Positions 9,868 through 18,583 of a stretch of 64,000 bases of DNA are shown here, one piece after another. The position numbers and the translations under genes are program-made. This DNA is from an uncultured Muribaculaceae bacterium (GTDB lineage Bacteria > Bacteroidota > Bacteroidia > Bacteroidales > Muribaculaceae): positions 1 to 64,000 of the forward strand of contig CAUBWJ010000008.1 in NCBI GenBank assembly GCA_958439725.1, written 5' to 3'. The notes below the pieces were generated by a model that ran no database searches, was not told the origin of the DNA, and saw only the letters and a program-made list of their open reading frames with translations. The first letter of the stretch is position 1, and the number at the start of each line of letters is the position of its first letter.

Positions 9868-11481
9868 ATGAAATCTCTTAGCAAATATATACTCATAGGA
9901 GCTCTCGGTCTTACTGCCGTTGCATGTAACGACCTCGACACCGAGCCCCTGGGAAGCACCGTCACTTCCGACCAGAAGGGCGACGTGACAAAGCGTGACC
10001 CTGAAATGCTTGCTGCCGGAACCAATGCCATCCCCACCATGTTCAAGCAGTTCGGCAATGTGCTCGGTACAAGCACACATTTGGATTTCGGTTATCCGGC
10101 CATAATGCTCGGCCTTGACAGCCGTACCGCCGACATGTCTTCGCTTGTAACCGGTTACAACTGGTTCAGCGACCAGGTGCAGTATAGCGACAACACAACT
10201 ACCGCACGTTTCACCCGCCTGATCTGGGGAACTATGTACAACCAGATTTTTGCTGCCAACGACGTTCTCTCCAATGTTGACCTCGAGACCGAGGATGAGG
10301 AGGCCATGTATTTCGCAGCTCAGGCTCTCGGTTTCCGTGCCAACGCCTACTTTGTACTGGCCCAGCTCTATCAGTTCACTTACGTAGGTCACCAGTCTGA
10401 CCCCTGCGTTCCTATCATCACCGATCTCAACAAAGACGAAGTTTCCAAGAATGGCGCGCCCCGCGCCTCCGTTGAAGAGGTTTATGCCCAGATCCACTCC
10501 GACCTCGACAAATGTATCGAGCTTCTTGAGAAATCTGATAATATCGCCTTTACAGAACGTGCCGACAAGGCATTCCTTTGCGCAGCTTCGGCCCACGGAC
10601 TCCGCGCCCGCGTGAACCTCGTGCAGCAGAAATGGCAGGATGCTTACGATGATGCCGAATACGCCATCCAGAACAGCAAGGCCGTTCCCTACAATGCGAA
10701 TCAGCTTGCCAAACCGGGCTTCTGGGATGCTTCTGACAAGTCATGGCTCTGGGCTGTGACAATTGACGAGAGCGACCGCGTTGTAACAACCGGCATCTGC
10801 AACTGGCCTTCCATGGCCTCGACCTTCTGCCGTGGCGGTTACACCAGCGTAGGCGCCTGGCGCAAGGGCAGCAAATCTCTCGTAGAGAGCATCTCTATGA
10901 ATGACGTCCGCAAAGGCTGGTGGCTTGACGAAAGCGGCAAATCGGATCATCTTGTAAGTCCTTATACACAGGATTATGTAACCGGAGCCATACAGGAACC
11001 TGCTACCCCGGAATATGTCAACGTAAAATTCGGTATCTATCAGAATAACATGGGGAACACCCAGACTCCTGCCAACGATATGCCTCTCATGCGTATAGAG
11101 GAAATGTATCTCATTCAGGCCGAATGTCTCGCAATGGATGGAGATCCGGGCAACGCATGTGTGCTACTTAAGCGGATTATCGGCACCCGTAACCCCGACT
11201 ATGCTTTCTCCAACGCTTCTCCCGAGGCTGTTCGCGAGGAAATATGGCAGCAGCGCCGCATCGAGTTCTGGGGTGAAGGTATTGCTTATTATGACCTGAT
11301 GCGTCTTAACAAGGGCGTTGACCGTCGTGGCGCTGGCTTCCAGAGTGCGGTAGTGTTCAATATTCCCGCCGGTGATCCTATTCTCATTTTCCAGATTCCT
11401 CAGACAGAGGTTGAGGCAAACAAGGCCCTCGGAGCCAACAACCCGTCGACCACCACACCTGCTCCTGTTCCTGACATCTGA
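9868..11481 (+). CDS. SusD/RagB-family outer membrane lipoprotein, operon 1
   Basis: A 537-residue SusD-like surface lipoprotein, the lid and ligand-binding partner of the SusC channel. Signal peptide with a lipobox ending LTAVAC, so the mature protein starts at Cys 20 (CNDLDTEPLG). TPR-like helices fill the N-terminal half (AQALGFRANAYFVLAQLYQF) and the C-terminal part carries the family RIEEMYLIQAECLAMDGD and IWQQRRIEFWGEGIAYYDLMRL segments. It follows susC by 25 bases and precedes a lipoprotein by 27, so the three are one operon. Its ligand cannot be told from sequence. Confidence 0.95.
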   Translation: MKSLSKYILIGALGLTAVACNDLDTEPLGSTVTSDQKGDVTKRDPEMLAAGTNAIPTMFKQFGNVLGTSTHLDFGYPAIMLGLDSRTADMSSLVTGYNWFSDQVQYSDNTTTARFTRLIWGTMYNQIFAANDVLSNVDLETEDEEAMYFAAQALGFRANAYFVLAQLYQFTYVGHQSDPCVPIITDLNKDEVSKNGAPRASVEEVYAQIHSDLDKCIELLEKSDNIAFTERADKAFLCAASAHGLRARVNLVQQKWQDAYDDAEYAIQNSKAVPYNANQLAKPGFWDASDKSWLWAVTIDESDRVVTTGICNWPSMASTFCRGGYTSVGAWRKGSKSLVESISMNDVRKGWWLDESGKSDHLVSPYTQDYVTGAIQEPATPEYVNVKFGIYQNNMGNTQTPANDMPLMRIEEMYLIQAECLAMDGDPGNACVLLKRIIGTRNPDYAFSNASPEAVREEIWQQRRIEFWGEGIAYYDLMRLNKGVDRRGAGFQSAVVFNIPAGDPILIFQIPQTEVEANKALGANNPSTTTPAPVPDI

Positions 11482-11508
11482 TCCGGTAGTAACCCCTAAT
11501 TTAGAATC

Positions 11509-12411
11509 ATGATTATGAAAATTTCAAAATATCTGTTTGCGACAGCTGTTCTGGCTCTTACACTCAGCTCATGTAGCAGCGACGGCTACTGGGATCAGTA
11601 CGACCAGCCCGAACCCCGCTACTCCTTCGAGCAGACCACGCTTAACGTAGCCACAGTAAAATCGACCAATACATTTACTGTTAAGGCAGTGCGCAACGTC
11701 AAAAACGGCGATGTGTCTCTTCCCGTGACACTTTCCGATGTGTATGACGTTACTTTCGACGCCAAGAACCCCGATGTTCTCCACAACATCACTCTGTCTT
11801 CCTCCTCATTTGACTTCAAAAACGGAGAGACCGTAGCTACCATCGATGTCACCATCAACTGCGATGGCGGCCATCAGTATCAGGCTCAGCTTGCCTTCCC
11901 CGCCGACGATAAGTCAGTAGCCGGCACCAACAAGTGCACCATGACCTTCACCACCGAACACAACTGGGTGAGCATAGGCAAAGGTATTTTTATAGAATAT
12001 TTAGTAACTGGAAATTTTCAAAATGAATGTGAATTCCTTCAGGCAGAAGGCTTCCAGAGATGGCGTGTGATGCATCCTTATGACCAAGGTGTTGCCGCGG
12101 AGGCAGGTCCATATCCAGGATGGTATTCCGGAAATCTTCCAGAGTTTTTTGAATTTTGGGAAGAGGGTAGATATCTCACATGGGAGCCTGTAAGTGTAGG
12201 TATGAATTATCAAGGTACAGCTGGACAGGCTATGTATTCATATCCTCCCTCTGAGTTTGACCTGACAATGAGGAACTGCGGATGGTATGAACCTGGAAAT
12301 GCAGTACTTTCACCTTATTATTATATTCCTGCTCTGAAAGGCGGAATTGATTGGTCAGGAAATGTAGGAGCTGTTGATATATACCTTCCCTCTTATTTTG
12401 CAGGTGAATAA
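11509..12411 (+). CDS. surface lipoprotein in the SusE position, operon 1
   Basis: A 300-residue predicted lipoprotein (lipobox LTLSSC) at the third place of a SusC-SusD operon, where SusE/F-like glycan-binding or cargo-specific proteins usually sit. Residues about 35-150 look like a Calx-beta/Ig-like beta domain. The C-terminal part after NWVSIGKG (WRVMHPYD, PGWYSGNLPEF) resembles a domain seen in Bacteroidota surface proteins, but I cannot name it. Translation may start at the ATG at 11509 or at 11515 (MKISKYLF). Base composition changes sharply near 11975: the first half uses GC-rich codons like its neighbours, the second is AT-rich. That suggests a chimeric gene with a recently acquired C-terminus. 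Confidence 0.8.
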   Translation: MIMKISKYLFATAVLALTLSSCSSDGYWDQYDQPEPRYSFEQTTLNVATVKSTNTFTVKAVRNVKNGDVSLPVTLSDVYDVTFDAKNPDVLHNITLSSSSFDFKNGETVATIDVTINCDGGHQYQAQLAFPADDKSVAGTNKCTMTFTTEHNWVSIGKGIFIEYLVTGNFQNECEFLQAEGFQRWRVMHPYDQGVAAEAGPYPGWYSGNLPEFFEFWEEGRYLTWEPVSVGMNYQGTAGQAMYSYPPSEFDLTMRNCGWYEPGNAVLSPYYYIPALKGGIDWSGNVGAVDIYLPSYFAGE

Positions 12412-12434
12412 ATAAATCCTTGAAATAAACTTAG

Positions 12435-12475
12435 GCGCGCGCCTTCCCATAGCGGAAGACGCGCGCTTTGTTTTT
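12435..12475 (+). terminator. terminator of SusCD operon 1
   Basis: Stem 12435-12447 with 12454-12466 (13 bp, one mismatch), loop CATAGC, then TTTGTTTTT. The hairpin and flanks (about 47 bases) are nearly identical to the terminator of operon 2 at 43026-43057 on the other strand. Confidence 0.85.
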
Positions 12476-12503
12476 GCAGTTCTTCAAGAGCAGCATCAGG
12501 TAT

Positions 12504-12670
12504 GGGACTCTACGGACTTTAGAGACAATTCGGACAGGTCGGACAGATTGGATGCTTCGGAGTTGTCCGACCGGTCAGACAAGTCGGAATCCTCGGATGG
12601 TCCAGTAGGGTCCGTAAAGTCCGTAAGGTCCGTAGAGTCGGTAAGGTCGGTAAGGTCGGTAAAGTCGGCA
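12504..12670. repeat. 9-nt-period inverted array (array 2)
   Basis: About 18 units. 12504-12594 reads in the GGACNNTNC sense (CGGACTTTA, CGGACAGGT), and 12606-12670 is a run of seven complementary units (GTCCGTAAG, GTCGGTAAG). It fills most of the gap between SusCD operon 1 and DUF4492-cydAB and ends about 37 bases before the cyd promoter. No gene is present in this gap. Confidence 0.85.
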
Positions 12671-12706
12671 GGCGTGGTGGCTTTTTTGGCGATTTCGGGG
12701 CGGGAA

Positions 12707-12737
12707 TTTGTAGAAGTGGAACAAATTATATAATTTG
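12707..12737 (+). promoter_or_regulatory. promoter of the DUF4492-cydAB operon
   Basis: TTTG at 12707-12710 followed after about 18-20 bases by TATAATTTG ending at 12737, a close match to the Bacteroidota -33/-7 pair. It supports the downstream ATG at 12777 as the real start of the next gene, since the frame's first possible start (TTG at 12735) lies inside the -7 box. Confidence 0.6.
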
Positions 12738-12776
12738 GCAACGATATTCATTACTTACGTTCAGCTCTTACCGTTT

Positions 12777-13067
12777 ATGCCCTCCGGAAAAATAAGCGAT
12801 GCGATAGCCAGGGCGGCAGGATTGCCGCGGAGGGTGGTGCGTTTCTACGTGGACGGTTTCCGGTCGATGACGGTTGGCCGTTCACTGTGGGTGCTTATCA
12901 TCATCAAGGTGGCGATACTGTTTCTGGTGTTCAAGCTGTTCTTTTTCCGCGACGAGCTCGCCACGCGTTATGACACGGACACGGAGCGGGCCGACGCCGT
13001 AAGGCAGGAGCTTGTCAACCGCAGCGCGGGAGCCGACATGCCTCCACCTGCCCCTGAACACCGCTGA
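12777..13067 (+). CDS. DUF4492-like small membrane protein upstream of cydAB
   Basis: A 96-residue protein with the family pattern VVRFYVDGFRSMTVGRSLW followed by one membrane helix (VLIIIKVAILFLVFKLFFF) and a hydrophilic, proline-ended tail. DUF4492 proteins are typically found directly before cydA in Bacteroidota. Their function is unknown; a small accessory or assembly subunit of cytochrome bd, analogous to CydX, is an inference from position and shape. Start chosen at the ATG at 12777 because the promoter -7 box overlaps the earlier candidate. It is 59 bases before cydA and presumably co-transcribed. Confidence 0.8.
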   Translation: MPSGKISDAIARAAGLPRRVVRFYVDGFRSMTVGRSLWVLIIIKVAILFLVFKLFFFRDELATRYDTDTERADAVRQELVNRSAGADMPPPAPEHR

Positions 13068-13126
13068 GCCTCGCTCTATCACCGCTACATAATCAAATTC
13101 AATAATATAAAAGTTACTTTTTTCTT

Positions 13127-14695
13127 ATGGACAATCTTATCAGTGTGGTCGACTGGTCGAGGGCGCAGTTCGCCCTTACAGCCATGTACCACTGGCTATT
13201 TGTCCCGCTCACTCTGGGCATCTCGGTGATTGTAGCCATCATGGAGACAATCTATTACCGCACCCGCAGCGAGCGCTGGCTTGCCATCACAAAATTCTGG
13301 ATGCTGCTCTTCGGCATCAACTTCGCCGTGGGCGTGGCCACCGGCATTATCCTTGAATTCGAGTTCGGCGCCAACTGGTCGAACTACAGCTGGTTTGTGG
13401 GCGACATATTCGGCGCGCCGCTTGCCATCGAGGGATTGCTGGCGTTCTTCATGGAATCCACGTTCATAGCCGTGATGTTCTTCGGCTGGAAGCGCGTGAG
13501 CCCGAAATTCCACCTTGCCTCCACATGGCTCACGGCCATAGGCGCCTCGCTGTCGGCGCTGTGGATTCTCGTGGCCAACGCATGGATGCAGTATCCCGTG
13601 GGCATGGAGTTTGATCCGGCGCAGATGCGCAACGTGATGGACAACTTCTGGGCCGTGGTGTTCTCGCCCGTGGCCATGCACAAGTTCTGCCACGCCGTGT
13701 TCTCGGGCTGGGTGCTGGCCGGAATATTCGTGATAGGCGTAAGCTGCTGGTTCCTTTTCAAGGGACGCAACGAGGCGATGGCCCTCAGCTCCATCAAAGT
13801 GGGCGGTTGGACGGCCGCCGTGGGCATGCTGCTCACGCTCTGGTCGGGCGACGGCTCGAGCGTCGACGTGGCCCGCGTGCAGCCCATGAAGCTTGCCGCG
13901 ATGGAAGGCCTCTACCGTGGCGGGAACGGCCAGAGCATAGTGGCCTTCGGCATCCTCAACCCCGAAAAGACTCCCACGAACGACGAAGACCCGTATCTGT
14001 TCCATATCTCCATTCCCTACGGCCTTTCGTTCCTCGCCACCCACAATCCCCACGGATTCGTTCCCGGCATCGAGGACCTCATCGAGGGCCGCATGCTCGA
14101 CGCCGAGGGTAATCCCGTGAAAGCCGAGTCGTATGCCCAGCGCATGGCCATAGGACGGCAGGCCCATGAGGCACTCCGCGCCTTCGACGCCGCTTCGGCC
14201 GCCGGCAACACAGCCGCCGCCGACTCCGCCGCCCTCGCGCTCAAGGAAAACTACCGCTACTTCGGCTACGGCTACCTCAATTCGCCCGAGGAAGGCGTGC
14301 CGCCGGTAGCCATCACCTTCTATGCCTTCCACACCATGGTGCTCACCGGCGGCCTGCTGGCTCTGGTGATAGCCCTGGCGCTGATTCTGGTCTACCGCCG
14401 TCCCCGACTCATGCGTCACCGCTGGATACAGTGGACGGGGATGCTCTCCATCCCGGTGGTATGGGTGTGCAGCCAGGCCGGATGGGTAACGGCCGAAGTG
14501 GGCCGTCAGCCCTGGATAATCCAGGACATCATGCCATGCACCGCCGCCATATCCGACATCTCGGCCGGCACCGTGCAGACCACCTTCTGGATGTTCGCAG
14601 CCGTGTTCACGGCCTTCCTTGCCGCCGAAATCGGCATAATGCTCCGCCAGATTTCCAAGGGATCGCTAAAAAATTATGACAACCCTGAAAAATAA
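13127..14695 (+). CDS. cydA: cytochrome bd ubiquinol oxidase subunit I
   Basis: A 522-residue CydA. It opens with VDWSRAQFALTAMYHWLFVPLTLG, containing the conserved histidine ligand, and continues through about nine membrane helices. The GRQPW signature is present in the C-terminal third (AEVGRQPWIIQDIMP), as is the family EGLLAFFMEST segment. With CydB it oxidises quinol (menaquinol in this group) and reduces oxygen to water in the cytoplasmic membrane, giving oxygen scavenging and microaerobic respiration. It is followed 6 bases later by cydB. Confidence 0.96.
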   Translation: MDNLISVVDWSRAQFALTAMYHWLFVPLTLGISVIVAIMETIYYRTRSERWLAITKFWMLLFGINFAVGVATGIILEFEFGANWSNYSWFVGDIFGAPLAIEGLLAFFMESTFIAVMFFGWKRVSPKFHLASTWLTAIGASLSALWILVANAWMQYPVGMEFDPAQMRNVMDNFWAVVFSPVAMHKFCHAVFSGWVLAGIFVIGVSCWFLFKGRNEAMALSSIKVGGWTAAVGMLLTLWSGDGSSVDVARVQPMKLAAMEGLYRGGNGQSIVAFGILNPEKTPTNDEDPYLFHISIPYGLSFLATHNPHGFVPGIEDLIEGRMLDAEGNPVKAESYAQRMAIGRQAHEALRAFDAASAAGNTAAADSAALALKENYRYFGYGYLNSPEEGVPPVAITFYAFHTMVLTGGLLALVIALALILVYRRPRLMRHRWIQWTGMLSIPVVWVCSQAGWVTAEVGRQPWIIQDIMPCTAAISDISAGTVQTTFWMFAAVFTAFLAAEIGIMLRQISKGSLKNYDNPEK

Positions 14696-14701
14696 CCGTC
14701 C

Positions 14702-15841
14702 ATGGACCTTTTGAATTGTCTTCAGAATTATTGGTGGCTGCTCATCGCCGTGCTCGGCGCAGCCTTGGTGTTCCTGCTCTTTGTCCAGGGCGGACAGTCT
14801 ATGCTCATGGGGCGCATGACCCCGGAGCAGCGCACCCTCACCGTCAACTCGCTCGGACGCAAGTGGGAGCTCACGTTCACAACCCTGGTGGTGTTCGGCG
14901 GCGCCTTCTTCGCCTCCTTCCCCCTGTTTTACTCCACCAGCTTCGGCGGCGCCTACTGGCTGTGGATGCTCATACTGTTCAGCTTCATCCTGCAGGCCGT
15001 GAGCTATGAGTTCCGCTCCAAGCCCGGCAACCTCTTCGGCACCCGCACCTACGACTGCTTCCTGTTCATCAACGGTTGTGTGGGCTGCCTGCTGCTCGGC
15101 GTGGCTGTGGCCATGTTCTTCTTCGGTGCAGAATTCACCGTCACCAAGACCAACCTGCTCGATGCCGGCTCGCCCGTGATCTCGAGCTGGGTTCCCACCC
15201 ACGGCTTCGAGGCCATCTTCAACTGGAAGAACCTCGTGCTGGGCGTGGCCGTGCTCTTTCTGGCCCGCACAAACGCAGCGCTCTACTTCGTGTTCAACAT
15301 CCGCGACGACGCCGACTTCACGCGCCGCAACCGCCGTCGTGTGCTGGTGAACGGCCTGGTGTTCGCCGTGTTCTTCGTGCTCTTCGCCGTGCTTCTGCTC
15401 ACCGCCCGCGGCCAGCAGACCACCGGGCTGCACTCGGCCGAGTGGGTCGATTACAAGTACCTTCACAACTATCTGGAGATGTGGTGGGCGCTTGCGCTGT
15501 TCCTCGCCGGAACCGTGGCCGTGCTCTACGCCATATTCGCCGGAGCGCTGACCAAGGCCCGCTACGGCGTGTGGCTCTCGGGCATCGGCACCGTGCTCGT
15601 GGTGCTCTCGCTCTTCTTCGTGGCCGGATACAACGACACCCCCTACTATCCCTCGATGCTCGACACCTCCTCGTCGCTCTCCATCCGCAACAGCTCCTCG
15701 TCGCTCTTCACCCTCAGGGTAATGAGCTGGGTATCCGTAATCACCCCCTTCGTGATCGCCTATATAGCCTACGTGTGGAACCGCATGGACATCCACGGCA
15801 TCACCCCCCGCGAAATGAAAGAAGACTCCCACAAATACTGA
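14702..15841 (+). CDS. cydB: cytochrome bd ubiquinol oxidase subunit II
   Basis: A 379-residue, strongly hydrophobic protein with about eight to nine membrane helices, matching CydB (LQNYWWLLIAVLGAALVFLLFVQGGQSML at the start, FFVAGYNDTPYYPSM near residue 300). It partners CydA in cytochrome bd oxidase. The stop codon overlaps the dgt start (TGATG at 15839-15843), so the two may be translationally coupled although the functions are unrelated. Confidence 0.95.
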   Translation: MDLLNCLQNYWWLLIAVLGAALVFLLFVQGGQSMLMGRMTPEQRTLTVNSLGRKWELTFTTLVVFGGAFFASFPLFYSTSFGGAYWLWMLILFSFILQAVSYEFRSKPGNLFGTRTYDCFLFINGCVGCLLLGVAVAMFFFGAEFTVTKTNLLDAGSPVISSWVPTHGFEAIFNWKNLVLGVAVLFLARTNAALYFVFNIRDDADFTRRNRRRVLVNGLVFAVFFVLFAVLLLTARGQQTTGLHSAEWVDYKYLHNYLEMWWALALFLAGTVAVLYAIFAGALTKARYGVWLSGIGTVLVVLSLFFVAGYNDTPYYPSMLDTSSSLSIRNSSSSLFTLRVMSWVSVITPFVIAYIAYVWNRMDIHGITPREMKEDSHKY

Positions 15842-17199
15842 TGACAGCCTCAACCCCTAAAATGAGCTGGGACCGGCTCATTTGCGATAAGCGCTTCGGC
15901 CTCGAGTCGTATCACGACTCGAAGGCCGGGGTGCGCAGCGACTTCCTGCGCGATTATGACCGCCTGGTGTTTTCGTCGCCGTTCCGGCGGCTGCAGAACA
16001 AGACGCAGGTGTTTCCTCTACCGGGAAGCATCTTTGTCCACAATCGGTTGACGCACAGCCTTGAAGTGTCGTGCGTGGGGCGGTCGCTGGCACGGGAGGT
16101 CTCGCTTGCGCTGCGCCGCAAGTATGCCTCCGAGCCGTGGGTAGACCGTCTCGACGCCCTCAGCGAGATTGTGTCGGCCGCATGTCTGGCCCACGATCTG
16201 GGCAACCCGCCCTTCGGCCACAGCGGCGAGAAGGCCATATCGAGCTTCTTCAGCGAGGGCCCGGGCCGCGAGCTGCAGTCGAGCCTCACCCCGCGGCAGT
16301 GGACCGATTTCACCCGCTTCGAGGGCAACGCCAACGCCTTCCGTCTGCTCACGCACCAGTTCAACGGCCGACGCCCCGGAGGCTTCGCCATGACATATTC
16401 CATGCTTGCCTCCATTGTGAAATATCCTTACGAATCGACTCTTGCCGACGGCCGCAACAAGTTCGGATTCTTCGCCTCGGAGGCCGAATCGTTTATCAAG
16501 GTGGCCGACGAGCTGGGGATGCTGTCTAAGCCGGGCCCCAATGGCGAAGTGCGCTACGCGCGCCACCCGCTCGTGTATCTCGTGGAGGCTGCCGACGACA
16601 TCTGCTACGAGGTGATGGATATAGAGGACGCCCACAAGCTCGGGCTGCTGCCTACCGACCGGGTGATTGACCTCTTCCTGGGCTTCTTCTCGCCCGAGCG
16701 GCGCGCCCGCAAACTCGAGGTGATGGAGCGCGTGGCCGACCCGAACGAGAAGATTTCCTATCTGCGCTCGGCCGTGATAGGGGCGCTTGTGGAAGCGTGC
16801 GCCGCAGTGTTTGTGGAAAACGAGGAAGCCATACTTGCCGGAGAATTCAGCGGGCCACTCATAAACCATATTCCCGAACTCGAGCGCGAGGGCTACGCCC
16901 GATGCGACCGCCTCTCATGGGAAAAAATCTACCGGTCGGCCGATGTGGTGAACATAGACCTTGCCGGTACGCGCATCATCTCCTTCTTGCTTGAAAAACT
17001 GGTGGAGGCCGTGCGCTATCCCACGCTCAACTACTCGCAGCTGCTCCTCTCGCAGGTGCCGCAACAGTATGAAGTCAACTCGCCCGACCTCTGCACCAAG
17101 CTCCAGGCCGTGGTTGACCACGTGTCGGGCATGACCGACGTCTACGCCCTCGACCTCTTCCGCCGCCTCAACGGCATGAGCCTGAAAATCAACAACTAA
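15841..17199 (+). CDS. dgt: dGTP triphosphohydrolase (HD-domain)
   Basis: A 452-residue dGTPase. It hydrolyses dGTP to deoxyguanosine and triphosphate, affecting nucleotide pools. HD-domain residues are visible: RLTHSLE with H72, then AHDLGNPPFGHSGE with H118-D119, and the downstream VEAADDICYEVMDIEDA. The FSSPFRRLQNKTQVFPL segment near residue 45 is typical of the family. The same frame is open back to 15076 inside cydB; the ATG at 15841 overlapping the cydB stop is the credible start. Confidence 0.94.
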   Translation: MTASTPKMSWDRLICDKRFGLESYHDSKAGVRSDFLRDYDRLVFSSPFRRLQNKTQVFPLPGSIFVHNRLTHSLEVSCVGRSLAREVSLALRRKYASEPWVDRLDALSEIVSAACLAHDLGNPPFGHSGEKAISSFFSEGPGRELQSSLTPRQWTDFTRFEGNANAFRLLTHQFNGRRPGGFAMTYSMLASIVKYPYESTLADGRNKFGFFASEAESFIKVADELGMLSKPGPNGEVRYARHPLVYLVEAADDICYEVMDIEDAHKLGLLPTDRVIDLFLGFFSPERRARKLEVMERVADPNEKISYLRSAVIGALVEACAAVFVENEEAILAGEFSGPLINHIPELEREGYARCDRLSWEKIYRSADVVNIDLAGTRIISFLLEKLVEAVRYPTLNYSQLLLSQVPQQYEVNSPDLCTKLQAVVDHVSGMTDVYALDLFRRLNGMSLKINN

Positions 17200-17204
17200 G
17201 CCCG

Positions 17205-17254
17205 TATTATAAGACTTATACGATTTATCAGATTTATAAGACCCATAAGAATTC
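17205..17254. repeat. AT-rich 9-nt-period run
   Basis: Five 9-base units (GACTTATAC, GATTTATCA, GATTTATAA, GACCCATAA) between dgt and ftsX. The period equals that of the GC-rich arrays and the GAY start is shared, but the composition differs, so kinship is uncertain. Confidence 0.5.
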
Positions 17255-17288
17255 CGAGAAACCTGGCTGATTTTGCGGGGAAAATGCG

Positions 17289-17296
17289 TAATTTTG
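17289..17296 (+). promoter_or_regulatory. -7 box for the ftsX operon
   Basis: A perfect TAATTTTG at 17289-17296, 55 bases before the ftsX ATG. No well-spaced -33 TTTG is visible; one at 17272 is too close. Confidence 0.55.
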
Positions 17297-17351
17297 CATG
17301 ATATTTAGACTACTATGCCCTTTTAGCGGCCCAAAAACGTCTATAAGCCTG

Positions 17352-18227
17352 ATGCAAAATAAAATACCTACATCAAAAGCCGTAAGGGGCGCCCGGGCCA
17401 TCTCGATTGTGAGTGTGGCGCTGGTGCTTCTGATTCTCGGCACGATGGGACTTACCGCCTTCACCGCACGCCATGTGACCACCGACCTGCGTGAAAGGCT
17501 GGGATTCGTTGTGGTGGTCGACGACGAGGCGGGAGCCTTGTCTCCCGACAGTCTGAAAGCCGTGATTTCCGCCGCTCCGCAGACGGCCTCGGTGCAATAC
17601 CGTTCGGCCGAGGAAGTGCGCACCCGCTGGATAGCCGAGATGGGTGCGGGCGACGAGGCCCTTTCCGACCTCGGCATAAACCCGTTTCTGCCCGAATTTG
17701 AGGTGAGCGTGAAAGAAGCGTGGAGCTCGCCCGACAGCATAGCTGCCGTGGCCGAGGCCTACACCGACCTGCCGTGGGTCTACGACGTGCATGTGCACGA
17801 CGCGATAGTAAGCAACGTCAACGCCACCATCAACACCGCCATGGCCATAATGACCGTCATGGCATGTGCGCTCATACTCATCTCGTTCGCACTGATAAAC
17901 AACACCGTGCGTCTCACCATCCACTCGCGCCGCTTCGCCATACAGACCATGAAGTATGTGGGCGCCACCGATGGCTTCATAACGCGTCCGATAGTGGGCG
18001 AGAGCACTCTCCACGGGCTTTTGGCCGCAGCCGAGGCAGCAGTGGTGCTGACAGCCGCAGTGTTCTATCTCGAACATATCCGTCCCGGAGTGATTGAATG
18101 GATCACATGGCAGGGGATAGCCTGGACCGTCGGAGGCATGTTTGCCGCCGGCGCCGCCCTGTGTGCCTTCACCTCCTGGATAGCCACACGCAAATACCTC
18201 AGCAAACATTACGAAGACTTGTTCTAA
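17352..18227 (+). CDS. ftsX: FtsX-like cell-division permease
   Basis: A 291-residue FtsX: cytoplasmic N-terminus, membrane helix near 18-40, periplasmic domain to about 160, then three more helices (MAIMTVMACALILISFAL, LLAAAEAAVVLTAAVFYL, TVGGMFAAGAALCAFTSW). FtsEX couples ATP binding to septal cell-wall hydrolase activation. FtsE is not encoded nearby. The frame is open from 17298, but the first transcribable start with a family-like N-terminus is the ATG at 17352. The order ftsX-DUF3098-uppP-truB-queA is, from memory, common in Bacteroidales. Confidence 0.85.
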   Translation: MQNKIPTSKAVRGARAISIVSVALVLLILGTMGLTAFTARHVTTDLRERLGFVVVVDDEAGALSPDSLKAVISAAPQTASVQYRSAEEVRTRWIAEMGAGDEALSDLGINPFLPEFEVSVKEAWSSPDSIAAVAEAYTDLPWVYDVHVHDAIVSNVNATINTAMAIMTVMACALILISFALINNTVRLTIHSRRFAIQTMKYVGATDGFITRPIVGESTLHGLLAAAEAAVVLTAAVFYLEHIRPGVIEWITWQGIAWTVGGMFAAGAALCAFTSWIATRKYLSKHYEDLF

Positions 18228-18271
18228 ACTATAGATTACCAAAGAATAACAATATCCCGTAAAGTCAGATT

Positions 18272-18580
18272 ATGGCAAAAAGACCTTCCGATATCCGCCG
18301 CGCTCCGCAGGCCGACGGCGAAATAGAAAAAGAATCGAAAACGCAGTTTCCTCTCGTGAGGACCAACTTCATACTAATGGCAATAGCCGGCCTTATGATT
18401 GTGCTCGGCTTCGTGCTCATGGCCGGTAAAGGCTCAACGCCCACGGAATTCAACCCTGACATCTTCTCGGCACGCCGCGTGGTCGTAGGCCCCACCATCT
18501 CCTTCCTCGGCTTCCTGTTCATGGGCTTCGCCATCATGTGGTCGGGCAAATCACATTCCACCAAAAACACCGAAGAATAA
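18272..18580 (+). CDS. DUF3098 membrane protein
   Basis: A 102-residue protein with a basic N-terminus and two membrane helices, about 33-50 (FILMAIAGLMIVLGFVLMAG) and 70-90 (VGPTISFLGFLFMGFAIMW). The FNPDIFSARRVVVGP segment between them is the recognisable DUF3098 motif. Function unknown; its constant place between ftsX and uppP hints at a role in envelope growth. Four bases before uppP. Confidence 0.85.
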   Translation: MAKRPSDIRRAPQADGEIEKESKTQFPLVRTNFILMAIAGLMIVLGFVLMAGKGSTPTEFNPDIFSARRVVVGPTISFLGFLFMGFAIMWSGKSHSTKNTEE

Positions 18581-18583
18581 GCC

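Noticed and set aside
12504..12670. CRISPR-like array
   Set aside because: Units are contiguous 9-mers without spacers, and no cas genes occur in the window.
12548..12733. Possible small Ser/Asp-rich protein gene over array 2
   Set aside because: A period of 9 keeps all frames open automatically, and the same happens at every array on both strands; no promoter or ribosome-binding context.
13196..14419. 407-residue minus-strand frame over cydA
   Set aside because: Antisense shadow of cydA, rich in His/Gly/Glu as expected from GC-rich codon bias; no homology pattern.
15076..15840. N-terminal extension of dgt by 255 residues
   Set aside because: It lies inside cydB in another frame and reads as Arg/Pro-rich nonsense; the dgt homology starts at 15841.
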